Notes: generated by a model not told the origin, from the letters alone. Positions 23,811 to 34,682 are shown, numbered from the stretch's first letter. The stretch is DNA of 64,000 bases from Megalonaias nervosa (GCA_016617855.1 JAECUM010096232.1:124001-188000); one strand, 5' to 3'. Numbers and translations are program-made.

Positions 23811-24210
23811 GTTTGCTTGCTGTTTGTATATGGTTTCAGAAATTGACTTATCACATTTTTCATTAAGACCTAGCATATTAGTGGTTTCTTAAAATAAGAT
23901 GATTAGGTTGAGAGTATTGAAGGATATTTGTACTAGGACAAGGAATGTAACCTGACAGGAAACCTTTTTTTGTTGGGACAAAAATGCTTTTATAAGAGTA
24001 TTTTTTATTGTTTTATAACAAGATGATAAATCATAACTTTTAGATCTGTAATTCATTTTTTTGTATGAAAATGTTTTTAATTTTAAGAAAACACATCTTT
24101 TCACTTTTATTTATAGAAAAATGTTCTTAAAGTAGGAGAAATGCTCTTATTAAGAAACAAGATTTTGGCAGTTATGTTTAAATTTCTTCTTTTAAAAAAA
24201 TTCTTTTCAG

Positions 24211-24371
24211 CTGAGAGAAGGAAGACTTGGTCAGGATCACCCAATAAAAGTGACGGTTCACGTATGGATTCTGTTAATTCAGCAGATGATGATGATGATG
24301 GTAGCTACTCAGGGACAAGATATAACCAGTCTGTTCCTCCAGTACAGCAGAGGGAGAACTTTCACATTTGA
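24211..24371 (+). CDS. Alternative terminal exon of + gene (stop 24369-24371)
   Basis: The strong acceptor TTCTTTTCAG follows a pyrimidine tract. Joined directly to exon 21956 it reads A-ERRKTWSGSPNKSDGSR, an Asp run and a tail ending QRENFHI, then TGA. RRKTWS and the Ser-rich acidic run look like kinase-site sequence. The frame with the Asp codons (GAT repeats) is more protein-like than the alternative frame, which gives a Met run. A cryptic donor CCTCCA|GTACAG inside would leave phase 0 and could allow read-on to 27859. Confidence 0.65.
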
Positions 24372-24461
24372 TTGATCAACTTGGTTTTATATCCGAGGCA
24401 TACTCAGGAATCTCAGAAGAGGGAGTGAATTGAAGTCCTTTTTGTGAGAAAAATTAATTAT

Positions 24462-24720
24462 TGTTGGTATAGCATTGACATAGTATTGACAGAAACGTTG
24501 ACATAGATGGTGGAGTCTTGTAAAAATGAAACCATTGTTGTTTAATATCCACAGAAACATTGACATAGAGGGTGGAGTCCTGTAAAAATGAAACCATTGT
24601 TGTTAAATATCCACAGAAACATTGACATAGAGGGTGGAGCCCTTTAAAAATGAAACCACTGTCATTTAACATCCACAGAAGCATTGACATAGAGGATGGA
24701 GTCCTGTAAAAATGGAGCCA
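24462..24720 (+). repeat. Four units of about 62 bp in 3' flank
   Basis: TGACATAGAGGGTGGAGTCC, then TGTAAAAATGAAACCA and ATCCACAGAAACAT recur at 24497, 24561, 24623 and 24684. The array lies just beyond the stop at 24371, so it would be 3' UTR in the short isoform. Confidence 0.9.
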
Positions 24721-24951
24721 GTGTCATTTGCTGAGAATGCAGTCTGTATAAGAGTAATTTTTGGATAACATGAGACTTTAGTTATCTTTGTAAAGATTTT
24801 ATATTCAGGACCCTTCAAGCCTCATGTGTATTGGTTTGGCAAAAGCTAAAGATTGTATTTGCACTTTTACCTCTATATCTCCCCAAGTTACACAATAGAG
24901 TTTCGAACTGGATCCATTGATTAAAATGTTGTAAATGCTTAGGGCTGTTCC

Positions 24952-24957
24952 AATAAA
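24952..24957 (+). promoter_or_regulatory. Candidate polyadenylation signal AATAAA
   Basis: A canonical AATAAA about 580 bp after the stop at 24371. It could end the short-isoform transcript. The hexamer is frequent in AT-rich DNA, so this is weak evidence. Confidence 0.3.
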
Positions 24958-25070
24958 ATATACATGGGATGGCACTTTTACTATAGAATAGTAACCCATA
25001 GATGCATTCAGAATTTTGCATTTTTTTCATATGAACTCTTTTGGGTAATCTGAGTACCCTAGCATATATT

Positions 25071-25215
25071 TTTAAAAGTGCCCTCCCTGGGTATGTTGAA
25101 ATGGAATATCCCTTAGAAAGGCTGAATACATTTTTTAAAGTGCCTTCCTGGGTACCATGTATGTTTAAATGGAATATCCATTAGAAAGGCTGAATATACT
25201 TTTCAAAAGGGCATT
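25071..25215 (+). repeat. Two tandem units of about 68 bp
   Basis: AAAGTGCC(C/T)TCC(C)TGGGTA, AAATGGAATATCC and TTAGAAAGGCTGAATA occur twice in a row. Confidence 0.8.
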
Positions 25216-25320
25216 TATGTTTTCCTTGCAAAGAGAAGTTTAATGTATATGGTAATTATGTATCTATCCACAGATAAAAACCACCATTATAATTCATCAA
25301 AATCACTGCTGTACCACATA

Positions 25321-27339
25321 CAGTGTGACCCTGCTATAACACAGTAGTTGGGAGCCATAGAACCTGACCATGTTATAGACTGAACCATGTTATAAGCAGC
25401 CAGGTTAGTTAGCTGAAGAAAATGATGCATGTACCAAAAAAAATTTGCACAGGGGGGTGGGGTGGGGGGTAAGTAATAAATGTGGGCACAAAAACATGTG
25501 CTTCATTGGCACAGTTACTATCTTAAATCAGTGTATATTAAATGAGAATATGCAGAGAAAGCATACATATTATTTTACTTTATTCAGAGAACCAAGCATT
25601 GGTACATCTACTTGTATACTGTTTATATATACATGTCTAATGTATAGCATGAATAGAGTATCAACACCGTGTACTCACCCATGAATCTCATCACATACAT
25701 TGACTCCACAATACAAGTAATTCCATCGAAAATATGCACACACGCACATTTAAAATATTCAATAATTTTGTCACGGGTCATATAGGTCTGAATTCAGTGG
25801 AAAAAAATAGCACAATCATGTAACGAATGATGAAGCACATTTACTTTTCAGTACGTCCCAAGCCGGTAAAAGTTAGTTTGCATTTTAATCCCCCATTGGT
25901 AGCATTTGTAAGCATAAACTTGTTTCTTGCAAAAAGGAAACTTTCATGGCACAGTAAACGTGTTCCAGTCACATTGGAAAATGAAACAATCCATCAGATT
26001 CCATTGCTTTTATTTAGTTTGGTACTGACATCCTTTGAAGAAAGGTTCTTTGTTTTTATTGAAGATTGTAGTCAGCTTTCTTTGATGAAGGGTGCATGAG
26101 TTATTGAAGTCACTGCTAAAGGCCAGCTGTGGAGAACCAAATAAATGCCTGTTTCTTATTGTCATGGCAACATCAAATAATTGTATTGCATGATTGAGAC
26201 TGATTTTTTTTTCTTCTCATTTTCTTAGTACATTTTTGTAACAATTGGAGCTTCAAAAGTAATTTGTTTTCTTTGAAATTTCAGCAAACTGTTTTATCTG
26301 GGTACATTTTTAAAAAAGGAATTGGCAGTCGTTCTTTGGTTGATTTAGACACTGTTCCTCCCTGCCTATTGAATAGACAAAGAAGTAAGATTTTTTTTTC
26401 TTTTTTTCCCCTAACATTTGTGGTAGTGGAGTGATGCTGCCATCCCTGCACGCATCAGAAATTTAAAAAAGGAGTAAACGGATGATAGATATGCAGGTGT
26501 TCTGGTCTGATTACAGGGATTACTACAGAAAATGTAAGTGTTCTGAAGGATTTAATTCTGAGTGAAAAGAAGAGGAATTTTACTTACCATCCACATACAA
26601 ATGTCAGTCTATGTAAATATATTAATTACTTTCGAGCAGCTGAAAATCCAATGAAAGATAGATTATGAGATAATGACTCATCCAGTTAATCTCTGCCACC
26701 AGAAATGTCGACATCAAAAAAAGTGGATATCTCACAACATAAGTACTCATGCTAGATGTCAACATAAGTGGATTATGATATAACAATGCACTGTTAAGAT
26801 GGTTTGTTTACAAAAAATTTGTTTATGTAACAATAGATTAAATTCAGTGCATTTTATATTAAGTTTGCAGCTTCCTTTCATGGGGGCTCAGAATTTCTCC
26901 ACTCCAAACCAGTGGTTGTATATACAAGTTTAAACATACAACAATGTTGCCAATAATTAAAAAAATTGCCAGATGGTATATTTTGCCACCAATAAGGAAA
27001 AAAAATTGCAATTTGAGACATTGGCGAAGCCCTGAGTGATCCCTGAATAAACTTTTTACATGTTATTTTTCATACTTTTAAGAAGGAAAACTTTTTTCGT
27101 GTCCGAGAAAAATACATATAAAATTTCAGGAACCACGCCAAGATTGTCTTGTATTATTCATACGCAGTCTCTTCCCAAATATGATATTACTCTTTTTACA
27201 TTTTTTTCGTACTTTTAAGAAAGATGTTTTTTTTGTGTATGAGAAAAATACATGTGTATGAAATTTCTGGAGCCACACCACCACAGTGTTATATTTGAAT
27301 TCATGTTATAATGGAGCGTGCTATAGCAGGGTCACACTA
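25321..27339. mobile_element. Possible 2.0-kb DNA transposon bounded by matching inverted ends
   Basis: The left end CAGTGTGACCCTGCTATAAC is matched by the reverse complement of the right end (TAGTGTGACCCTGCTATAGC), and TA flanks both (25319-25320 and 27340-27341). Inner segments with ATGTTATA also recur at both ends. No transposase was recognised inside; the longest open frame (25827-26099) matches nothing I know. The two ends could instead belong to two separate MITEs, because the interior contains what looks like a host exon at 26285-26384. Confidence 0.45.
26285..26384 (+). CDS. Candidate 100-nt exon of + gene
   Basis: The acceptor is GAAATTTCAG and the donor is AGACAAAGAA|GTAAGA. In phase 0 it reads 33 open codons (QTVLSGYIFKKGIGSRSL, then VDLDTVPPCLLNRQR) plus one base. 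It can follow 23752-23810. If joined to 27859 the next frame stops after about a dozen residues (ending MDLAR); a 24-nt candidate at 29431 also fits its phase. It lies inside the putative transposon at 25321-27339, which lowers confidence. Confidence 0.4.
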
Positions 27340-27858
27340 TACATAACTTATCATGATTATTAATCAAAGTCATTAAGGTAGATTGGACAAGTGGTGGACT
27401 GTCCAAGTAATTGAATTTTATGGCATTTTGAGAGTGAAGTGAGAGAGTTGTTTTCAAGTTAAAGTTTGTTACAGATTGAAACTGTGATATGACTCAAGTG
27501 GACCTGTTGGTTTAAGACAAAGGAGCTAAGATTAGAGAAATCATTATATTAATCGCATTGGGCCAGTAGCTTCTGTATACGGTATAAATTTTAATATGCA
27601 AATTAATTGAACTTCACTTCTCCTTAGGAATGTTTCATGTTAAATTTTACTTCTACATATTTGTTAAATATCATATTTTCTGTTGGAGGTTGTTGTATTA
27701 TAAGAGCACATTGTGTGTGTAGATATTGTTTCCCATCATTCCATGTAACAAGGTTGTGAGGTTGAAGACAGTTGTTGCTGTTTACAAATATTAAACATAA
27801 TAGTTTTATACTGGTATCAAGCTGAGAATTTGTTTAATACTTTTGTATGTATGTACAG

Positions 27859-27942
27859 GATTTGAGAGCACAACCGTTATGGACTTGGCTAGATAGTGCC
27901 AGGCAAGCACATGCACCCAAAAACAAATGTACAAAGACAAAG
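27859..27942 (+). CDS. 84-nt exon of + gene, long isoform
   Basis: The acceptor is TGTATGTACAG and the donor is ACAAAG|GTAAAA. In phase 0 it is open throughout: 28 codons, DLRAQPLWTWLDSARQ then AHAPKNKCTKTK. Another frame stops midway. It takes phase 0 from 23752-23810 and hands phase 0 to 29835, which is the main reason to place it in the long isoform. Confidence 0.55.
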
Positions 27943-28501
27943 GTAAAAAATGAGTTAAATCCATAAAAGTTAAAGTTTTTTTCTTTTTTAAGTCCAAGAC
28001 CTTCTCTCTGTGAACATCTCTATGGGATGCATGCTAGGGCAGAAAGATTGCCTCTATTAGTCTGTGCTCACAACATGCTGTAGGATGCGTTAGACCTATT
28101 TTTTTTATCTCAAATCCTGCAGGGAATCTTTACTTACAGATCATTCACACCTCTATTGTTGAAAATAAATAATGCTTTCTTTTTCTCTTATTTGGAAGTA
28201 AACTTCATCATTTATGTAAAAATCTTGAAAATTTATTTACTTATTGGTTAGTGAAAAAGATGAGATTCTTCAGGGTGTTATGTTTATTATTGCAATTTTG
28301 TTTTGGTATTGTGTATAATACTGTTGTTTTGATTACTTAGAGCCATATAAGTGATACCTATGAAGGGAAGTTTGTTTTTACACACACACACAGACCAGGG
28401 TCCTCTGAGTACTTAAAAAGTTAACATCAGAATGATCCAAAATTCAAAACTGCATCAGTAGGTGACTACTCCACAGTGAAAAAACCTTCCCTGGGTTCCA
28501 A

Positions 28502-29430
28502 ATGTTTTACTGGAGTAGCCATGAGTACTTGTGTGTTTATTTTTTTATTTTTTTTGAAAGTGTTAATTCTTTATGGTTTGCTTGCAACACAGCCAAGGTC
28601 ATTTTTGTTTATAGCAGCAGATGTTTTATAATTCTAATGGTAAGCATCAGAAACAAGAAACTAAGTATTTTTCATAACTTGTTTTGTGTGCATATTCTTA
28701 AACTATGTATAATTCATGAGATAAGTTTGCAGAAACAAGCTTTATTTTTAAATGTGATTCATTTTTAAACACGATATTCTCTTCTTAGTTCACACGAACA
28801 ATGTTTCTTGTGCATGTATTAGTACATTTGAAGCTTCATTTTCTAATTTGTATTTAAGATGGGTTTTTTTTTTTTTAATGTATGAGAACTTCGATGAAAT
28901 GCTAGTTTTTGTAACCAAATCATAATCACTACTTCAGTGTAACATTTTACTGTATTCATTCACAATTATATTTTATAAGCATATATCAAACGGGGGTCAT
29001 TTCAATACTTATTAATATTTTTACTGTTACTGTTTTCATTGTTTTATATATGAAATGTACATGTCTATCAAACAGTAATAAAACATGATACATTAATTTT
29101 ATTACATACTTTTATTCAGTTTTATAGTAGTACAGATATATACTAATTATAGTATTAAATTTCAGATTAGCGAATGTAATATTTTACTTAGTGTTATTGT
29201 TTTATATCAGGTTTGAATGAATAGAGAATATAAAATTATTGTGTGTAACGAAAGTACTGAATGTTGGCATCTAAAATCATGTGATAGACTTCAGAACATT
29301 TTGTCTTGTTTTTGAGGGGATACAAATACAGAACAACTTGAATGTTTGATCCATTTGCATCATCATCAATATTCATAACATCCATTTTTGTATTCATTAT
29401 TCAATGAATGCTTGTTACTGTTTGTTCTAG
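28502..29430 (+). other. Intronic AT-rich stretch
   Basis: Only T-rich and AT-rich sequence is seen here; no exon or repeat family was recognised. Confidence 0.5.
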
Positions 29431-29454
29431 CTCTCATTACAAACCCAGGAATGA
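29431..29454 (+). CDS. Possible 24-nt microexon
   Basis: A good acceptor context (CTGTTTGTTCTAG) and a consensus donor (GGAATGA|GTAAGT) bracket 24 bases. With the single base left by 26384 it reads T-LITNPGM and leaves one base. In phase 0 it ends in TGA. It does not fit between 27942 and 29835 without breaking frame, so its role is unclear. Confidence 0.3.
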   Translation, partial: LSLQTQE

Positions 29455-29615
29455 GTAAGTTTTCCACATTTGCATTTGGTTTGCATTTCATTTGCACTTC
29501 ATTTGCATTTGGTTTGCATTTGCACTTCATTTGCATTTGGTTTGCATTTCAGTTGCAGTTGGTTTGCATTTCATTTGCACTTTATTTGCATTTGGTTTGC
29601 AACTATCACCTGATC
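29455..29615 (+). repeat. TTTGCATTTGGTTTGCATTT short-period repeat
   Basis: TTTGCATTTGGTTTGC and TTTCATTTGCACTTCA alternate over about 150 bp, starting right after the candidate 24-nt exon. Confidence 0.85.
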
Positions 29616-29834
29616 AGTTTTCATTTATGGATTCTAGAAATGCATTCTGATTTTGCATTTGGTTCTGCTCTGTGGTTTCACTCTTTGCTAATGTTTGATT
29701 TTTAAAGAAAAACTAATTTCCCAGGTTTTCCTCACCGGTTATCCTGGTTATTTAAAACAGACCTTGTATTGTTAAAAGAACTTTTAATTCCTGTTATTTT
29801 GGTGTATGATTGATGGGTGTAATTTGGGTTGTAG

Positions 29835-29930
29835 CGTATACAGCTTCTTCCAACCAAAAAACTTCATGATGCCTGGTCATTTCCACCTCCTTCTAATCGT
29901 AAAGAGAATGAGTTATTAACTTCATTTTAA
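29835..29930 (+). CDS. Terminal exon of + gene, long isoform (stop 29928-29930)
   Basis: The acceptor is GGGTTGTAG, or nine bases later CGTATACAG; both keep the same frame. It reads RIQLLPTKKLHDAWSFPP then PSNRKENELLTSF and TAA. The residue pattern is clearly protein-like and other frames stop early. It receives phase 0 from 27942. No domain is recognised. Confidence 0.55.
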   Translation, partial: RIQLLPTKKLHDAWSFPPPSNRKENELLTSF

Positions 29931-30441
29931 AGTTTGACATATTTTATATTTCATTTGTTGCACTTTCAGAAGCTGGTATTGTCAGATCTGGCAAAATTAA
30001 TTTTCCCTATTTTAATAACTGCTAAATTTAGTATTCCTCAGACTAATTTAGGCTCATTTTTTGAACACATGGCAGCAGCCATTTTACAGGCAGTCTGCTT
30101 CGTTTAGTGCATAGTTTTCATAATTACCACGTGTAAAGAAACTTCAGTCACAGTACGTAAAAGTAGCTTAGAGGTATGCCAATATTCTTTCCATTGTGCA
30201 TGTTGCCAATGCAGATAGCTTCACTTTAGATTGTTACTAATAGTACAGTGATACCATTATCACTTCCATTCATTGTTTCCTTTAATTTTCATTTGGAATG
30301 GATTTACCAAAATCACAATTGCCATGTTTGATAGGATCAAAATGGAAAAAACTATTGCTTACATATTTGTTGTATGAAATGTATACTTTAATAAAAATCA
30401 AAGATGCCTGAAATTCAGAAGACAGTATTACATTTTTGATA

Positions 30442-30447
30442 AATAAA
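30442..30447 (+). promoter_or_regulatory. Candidate polyadenylation signal AATAAA
   Basis: AATAAA about 510 bp after the stop at 29928. It is a plausible end for the long transcript, but the surrounding DNA is AT-rich. Confidence 0.3.
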
Positions 30448-31300
30448 AATATAATTTCAGCTGCAGTAAATATAAAAATAGTTGTAGAATTTTTGTCTGC
30501 GAATTGTATTTCTCATTTATTGCATTCCAATATAATCTTTAGAGATACAGCTACCAGTGGTGATGCCATCACATCATTGGCATTGGTTAGAAATTCACTG
30601 ATTATAAATAAAGATTATTATTACAGTAAAGATTATTATCCTGGATTATCATAAACAGATTGTCAAATTCATTTATTTCATTTGAATTCATGCTGCATTC
30701 AGTTTTCATTTCACTGGTAAAATCACCCATTTCACTGGGTTCTTACGGTCTTTGAAGGTCTTTGACAGTTTGGGAAAAATGAGGTAGCATTTTCAAGGCC
30801 TTGAAAGTTTGGGAAAATTGAGCAGATTACCCTGAGGTCTTTAAAAGTCTTTGAAAGTTGAAATAAACCCAAACATTTTAATTTCTTTCCATAATCACAA
30901 ATAAATTTGCCCAAGGTTGTTAGGGCATAAAAGACGAACTTTTTCTTTCCATGGGGCAGGATTCAGGGGGTATGTATTTTAGGAAATTAATTATAGTTTG
31001 AATTTCATCATTAAACAATATTGTAGTATTTTGTATTCATTGTTTTCTCATATAACATAACTTGTATACAAAATGTTAGCAAAAATTGGTCTTGGAAATC
31101 TACGTTTGTGGCCTTTGAAAGTTTGGAAATGTCTTTGAATTTATCATTCACAATTCTGTATGAACCCTGTTTCAGTAGCATTAAGTCTATATTTCAAAAG
31201 AATGTGAACAAACTTGTAACAGATTATACTGGATTTTCTTGTTTTTTGGGGGGTTTTTTTGTTTAGAGCTGGCAAGTGGCAGAATCAACACTCCTGCATT
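30448..31300. other. Intergenic stretch
   Basis: It contains a short set of related GTCTTTGAAAGTTTGG segments between about 30.74 and 31.14 kb and otherwise AT-rich sequence. No gene was seen. Confidence 0.5.
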
Positions 31301-31309
31301 ATAAATAGA

Positions 31310-31440
31310 CATGCAAGTCAGATCCAACTGCAAATGCCATAGACGTGCCAGCAGATCAGGGTCTGCCTTGTTTGTTCTTCAGATTAGTTCTAACAAACTG
31401 CATAGACCCTGGTCTGCCGGTGTATTATGTAATTTGATAT
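31310..31440. mobile_element. MITE family M1, partial copy
   Basis: GCCAGCAGATCAGGGTCTGCC, then AACAAACTGCATAGACC and TGGTCTGCCGGTG match the centre of M1; the right half is missing. Confidence 0.7.
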
Positions 31441-31480
31441 CAAGGTTAGTTGTGATTGCAGTGGTTGTACACAAGCATGT

Positions 31481-31700
31481 ACCATATATACTTGCTTGTA
31501 ACTTGAGTCAAACGGCAAGCAACAAAGATCCTGATCTGCTGGAGCATAATGCACCTGCAGATCAGGGTCTCTTGTTGTGTGTTCTACTGATTACTCCTAA
31601 TAAACTGCACAGACCCAGATCTGCCAGCGTATTATGTGACAGCAGATCTGGATCTGTGCAGTTTGCAGATGGACTCTGCTTATAAGCAAGTATATATGGT
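31481..31700. mobile_element. MITE family M1, best-preserved copy
   Basis: The ends ACCATATATACTTGCTTGTAA and, in reverse complement, ACCATATATACTTGCTTATAA are near-perfect inverted repeats. Inside are two hairpins. One is CCTGATCTGC...GCAGATCAGG with a CATAATGCA-type loop. The other is CCAGATCTGC...GCAGATCTGG with a TATTATG loop. They are separated by TTCTACTGATTACTCC and AAACTGCACAG. Total length is 220 bp and it has no coding capacity. A further degenerate half-unit follows to about 31.78 kb. Confidence 0.9.
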
Positions 31701-31854
31701 GCAGTAATTGTGTACCTAACTACAAACAGCATCAACTCAGAATTGTCATCACATAATATTCCAGCAGATCAGGTTAACCATAATGACATGGAATTTTCTT
31801 TAAAGAATTCTTGTGAGGTCTTGTTAGTTCAAAAAAGGTGTCTGTTAAGCCACC

Positions 31855-32540
31855 ATAGCCAGCTTGATGTTGTTAAAGCTATTTCTCCAGAATGAATGCT
31901 CATATAGACATGAGGTTTTCACTTGACTTCTTATGATATCTTGATGGTCCTGATGAAAATGATGCTGATCAGACCTCAAACCTGATAATCAAGGTGGACA
32001 TGTTGAAAATCATTCCACTACTGTTCTTGATGGTATGGTCATACTGACAAGGGTTTTAAACCAATACATTTTTCAGTAGTTAATCCTAAATGAAATTCAT
32101 GCTGATGTGACCCCACTGAATGTGAAAAACTTTTTATAGCTAATTCTCTTTAACAAATGGCTAAAAATTGTTTCTTGTCTTATTATAAATAAATAAACCA
32201 TCCTTATTGCATTATATACTTCCTGTATTACAATGATGTTAATGCAACTTCAAAAATGGCCACCCTGACAGCCATCTTGAAATCTATATATGGCTACTGC
32301 TTTTGAACTGATTTGTCCTATCAGCATGGGATTTTCAGAAAAACACTGCTTGTGAGAATGGTGCTTGTCATAACTACAGCATGAGACAATAGATGCCATC
32401 TTGAAAATCTTGTCAGTGCTACCCCTCTTGTATGAATGTTGGTATGAATGATGGCACTGAAATGGAGTTTTCACTAAACACTTCTTGCAATATTTAATTG
32501 GTGCTGAAAGAAACTGGTGTAGATCTGTCCACACTGTATC
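31855..32540. repeat. Interspersed repeat R1, diverged units
   Basis: Segments like ACTTCTTATGATATCTTG, TGCTGATCAGACCTC, and in reverse GCCATCTTGAAAATCTTG and TGGTGCTGAAAGAAACTGG, match R1 at 3006-3420. Part of it (about 32.2-32.5 kb) carries mixed orientations. Confidence 0.5.
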
Positions 32541-32879
32541 AACACTTCTGTGAAAGAGTTTTGAACATTAGACCCAATTGACTTTGGGGTCAAGTCAGGG
32601 TCATTGCTTGCATTTTTTTTTTACCTCATTGATATTATGAACACAGTAACTGGTGCATATACAAATGAATTTTGACCGGATTTTGTATTTAGTTGCACTC
32701 CAATAAACAAGTTTATAGTAGCCACTCAAACATTGATTTCAAGATCAAAGGTGTTGACATTGGTTTTTAGCTGTACTGGCTTGTGAGCATGACACAAACA
32801 AGTATGACTGGATTTTTATCAAACCCATTTTGTGGGTATATGTGAAGAATACTTTAAATTATACCACTTTAGAGTGTTT

Positions 32880-32998
32880 TGGTGATTTTAATGGACTTTT
32901 TATCATTGGATATATAATGCTGAAGAAATGACTGGATATCAAACCTGTGACCCTTGGATTATGAGTCCAATGCTCTTTCAGCTGAACTACCTGATGCC
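32880..32998 (-). mobile_element. SINE family S3, minus copy
   Basis: In reverse complement: GTAGTTCAGCTGAAAGAGC, GGACTCATAATCCAAGGGTC, ACAGGTTTGA, then TATATCCAATGATAAAAAG and CCATTAAAATCACC. It shares head and tail with 8084-8240. Confidence 0.75.
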
Positions 32999-33003
32999 AG
33001 TTG

Positions 33004-33266
33004 AATCACTCATTTGTTGGAGCCCCAAGTGGTCTAAAGCACTCATCATTATGGATCATTGCCATCTCACCTCTGCGTGGGTTTGAGTCTTGGGGTTGGC
33101 CAATTTGGGTACATGAGAAAGCTTGCCAGTAGCTTCCGTGGGTCGGTGGTTCTTCCTGGGGTTTTCCCGGGTTCTTCCTCCACTAGTTATGCTGGCCACT
33201 ATTTACAGCCCATCTTGTGCTGATAAATGGTGTTAAACCCCATAACAGCAACAACAATCACTCATT
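33004..33266 (+). mobile_element. SINE family S2, complete copy with target-site duplication
   Basis: AATCACTCATT occurs at 33004-33014 and again at 33256-33266, flanking the S2 body 33015-33255. The head CCCCAAGTGGTCTAAAGC resembles a type with a long variable arm (Leu/Ser tRNA-like). The tail is ACAGCAACAACA. Confidence 0.92.
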
Positions 33267-33659
33267 CACTTTCCAAAACATAATGAGATTTAATCAAACT
33301 TGGCATGTGGGTATATGTGGACATTGAGACAATTACACCAAGTTTCTATCCATGATATCCAGTTCATGGTCAAAGGCCATGAAAGGAATTTTGTCCTGCA
33401 CTTGACAGGTATTTTATAAACATTTAAACTCTAACTTGTAAGAAAACGATTTTATTCTAGATTTTGTATGTTAAGTTTCTCAAGAATATTAAAGATGGTT
33501 TCAATACTCTGCAGTTAAAAAGAAAAAACAAGGACAGAAGAAAAATTTTTGGTGGATCACTCGAAATTCTCATTGTGCTAGAGAGTGGTTGCCCCTTTGA
33601 GAGACTCTAGTTAAACAAATGTAAGAAATAATAATGTTGGTCATGATGAAAGAGGGACA

Positions 33660-34019
33660 AAAAATGTTAATTTGATCTTATATTTGTCAAATTGTTGTGA
33701 TAATGATTAGTTTTAGTGAATTTTATCGACATTCATTGTATTGGAATGTTACAGTTCAGTCTTTATATTGTAAACTTCAGACACGTTTCATTAATTTATT
33801 CCTCAGATTATAGCTTGTCCTGAGGAACTTGTTCATATTTGCAAAAGTACAAAGATTATTTTCATATACTAACATTTTATAGGTAAATAAAGAATAATTT
33901 CAATTACAACATATTTGTCTTCTTTTTATTGGTGAGAAGATTAAGTGGGTTTTATATTTAAGTGTAAACAACAATGCCAAGATGGTGTAAATCTTTTGTC
34001 TATAAAAAGGGCATCATTT
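33660..34019. other. Intergenic AT-rich stretch
   Basis: No gene or repeat family was recognised here. Confidence 0.5.
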
Positions 34020-34300
34020 GTACTGTATTTACTGATGTAAACTGTACATCCAAAGTGCAAACAATGCAGGCCCAGATGTACCATTGCATAATCCCTCAAT
34101 AAATCGGGGTGTGAGCTGTTTACTTGAATTATAAGTTTAACAAATAAGCATGGATCCAGATGTACTATTACATAATCCTTAAGTGGATCAGGGTTTGAGT
34201 TGTTTGCTTGCAGTTACAAACAGAATAAACAGCGCAGACCCTGAACTTAAGGTAAATTATTGAACAGCAGATCTGTGCCTTCATTTTTTGTTTTTGTGTT
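34020..34300. mobile_element. Old relative of MITE family M1
   Basis: ACTGTATTTACTGATGTAAAC, GCCCAGATGTACCATTGC, GATCCAGATGTACTATTAC, GGATCAGGGTTTGAG and CAGCAGATCTGTGCC follow M1 motifs in a rearranged, decayed form. Confidence 0.45.
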
Positions 34301-34360
34301 TTAGAAAAGCAAATAGATAATTAGTCGGAGTTCACGTTAGATAGTACACATATTCGTAGA

Positions 34361-34682
34361 TCACTTCAGTGGCCTAGTGGTTAGTGCATCCGCCTCGGAT
34401 GTGGGAGGTCGCAGGTTTAAACCCCGGCCGAGTCATACCAAAGACTTTAAAAAATGGTACTAATAGCTGCCTTGCCTGGCGCTCAGCATTAAGAGGTTAG
34501 TGTTAGGACTGGTCAGCCTGGTGTCAGGATAATGTGACTGGGTGAGACATCATGCCACATGTCTGCGGCATGATGCCCCAGTGCCAGACATCACTATAAA
34601 CTGTCATACTGCAGACATCGTAGCGATATGACTGAAAAACTGTTAAAGCTACGTTAAAAAATCTAAATCACACACACACAAA
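34361..34682 (+). mobile_element. SINE family S1, full + copy
   Basis: The head GGCCTAGTGGTTAGTGCATC with GCAGGTTTAAACCCC, then the S1 body through ATTAAGAGGTTAG, GTGTCAGGATAATG and CTGAAAAACTGTTAAAGC. A short CA tail ends it. Confidence 0.9.

Larger units (their letters stand above)
4165..29930 (+). other. Locus span: + strand gene, possibly PLEKHA5/6/7-like (C-terminal part)
   Basis: This span holds a chain of GT-AG exons whose reading phases match. It starts before the window, because the first visible exon begins with two bases of a split codon. The order is 4165-4260, 5493-6046, 6427-6510, 7008-7034, 10506-10642, optional 12615-12650, 21808-21956, then alternative 3' exons. The protein is a basic stretch, a long Ser/Thr/Pro-rich linker, then an acidic to helical segment (IPERW, then EEEKQKRQDKADKIKKIL) and a second helix (RVQQEKLKRAQLLAIGQE). 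From family knowledge, PLEKHA5/6/7 proteins carry a PERY-type motif followed by a Glu/Lys helix near the C-terminus, which is the basis of the tentative name. Those proteins bind phosphoinositides and junction or microtubule partners, but their PH and WW domains would lie upstream of this window. Other scaffold families cannot be excluded. Confidence 0.5.

Noticed and set aside
23752..24371. Splicing 23810 to 24211
   Set aside because: This reads the last exon in a frame with a Met run and an unlike tail; the direct 21956-24211 joint gives the Asp-run, RRKTWS-containing frame that looks like protein.
25827..26099. 90-codon open frame inside the inverted-end element
   Set aside because: No transposase motifs; probably chance.
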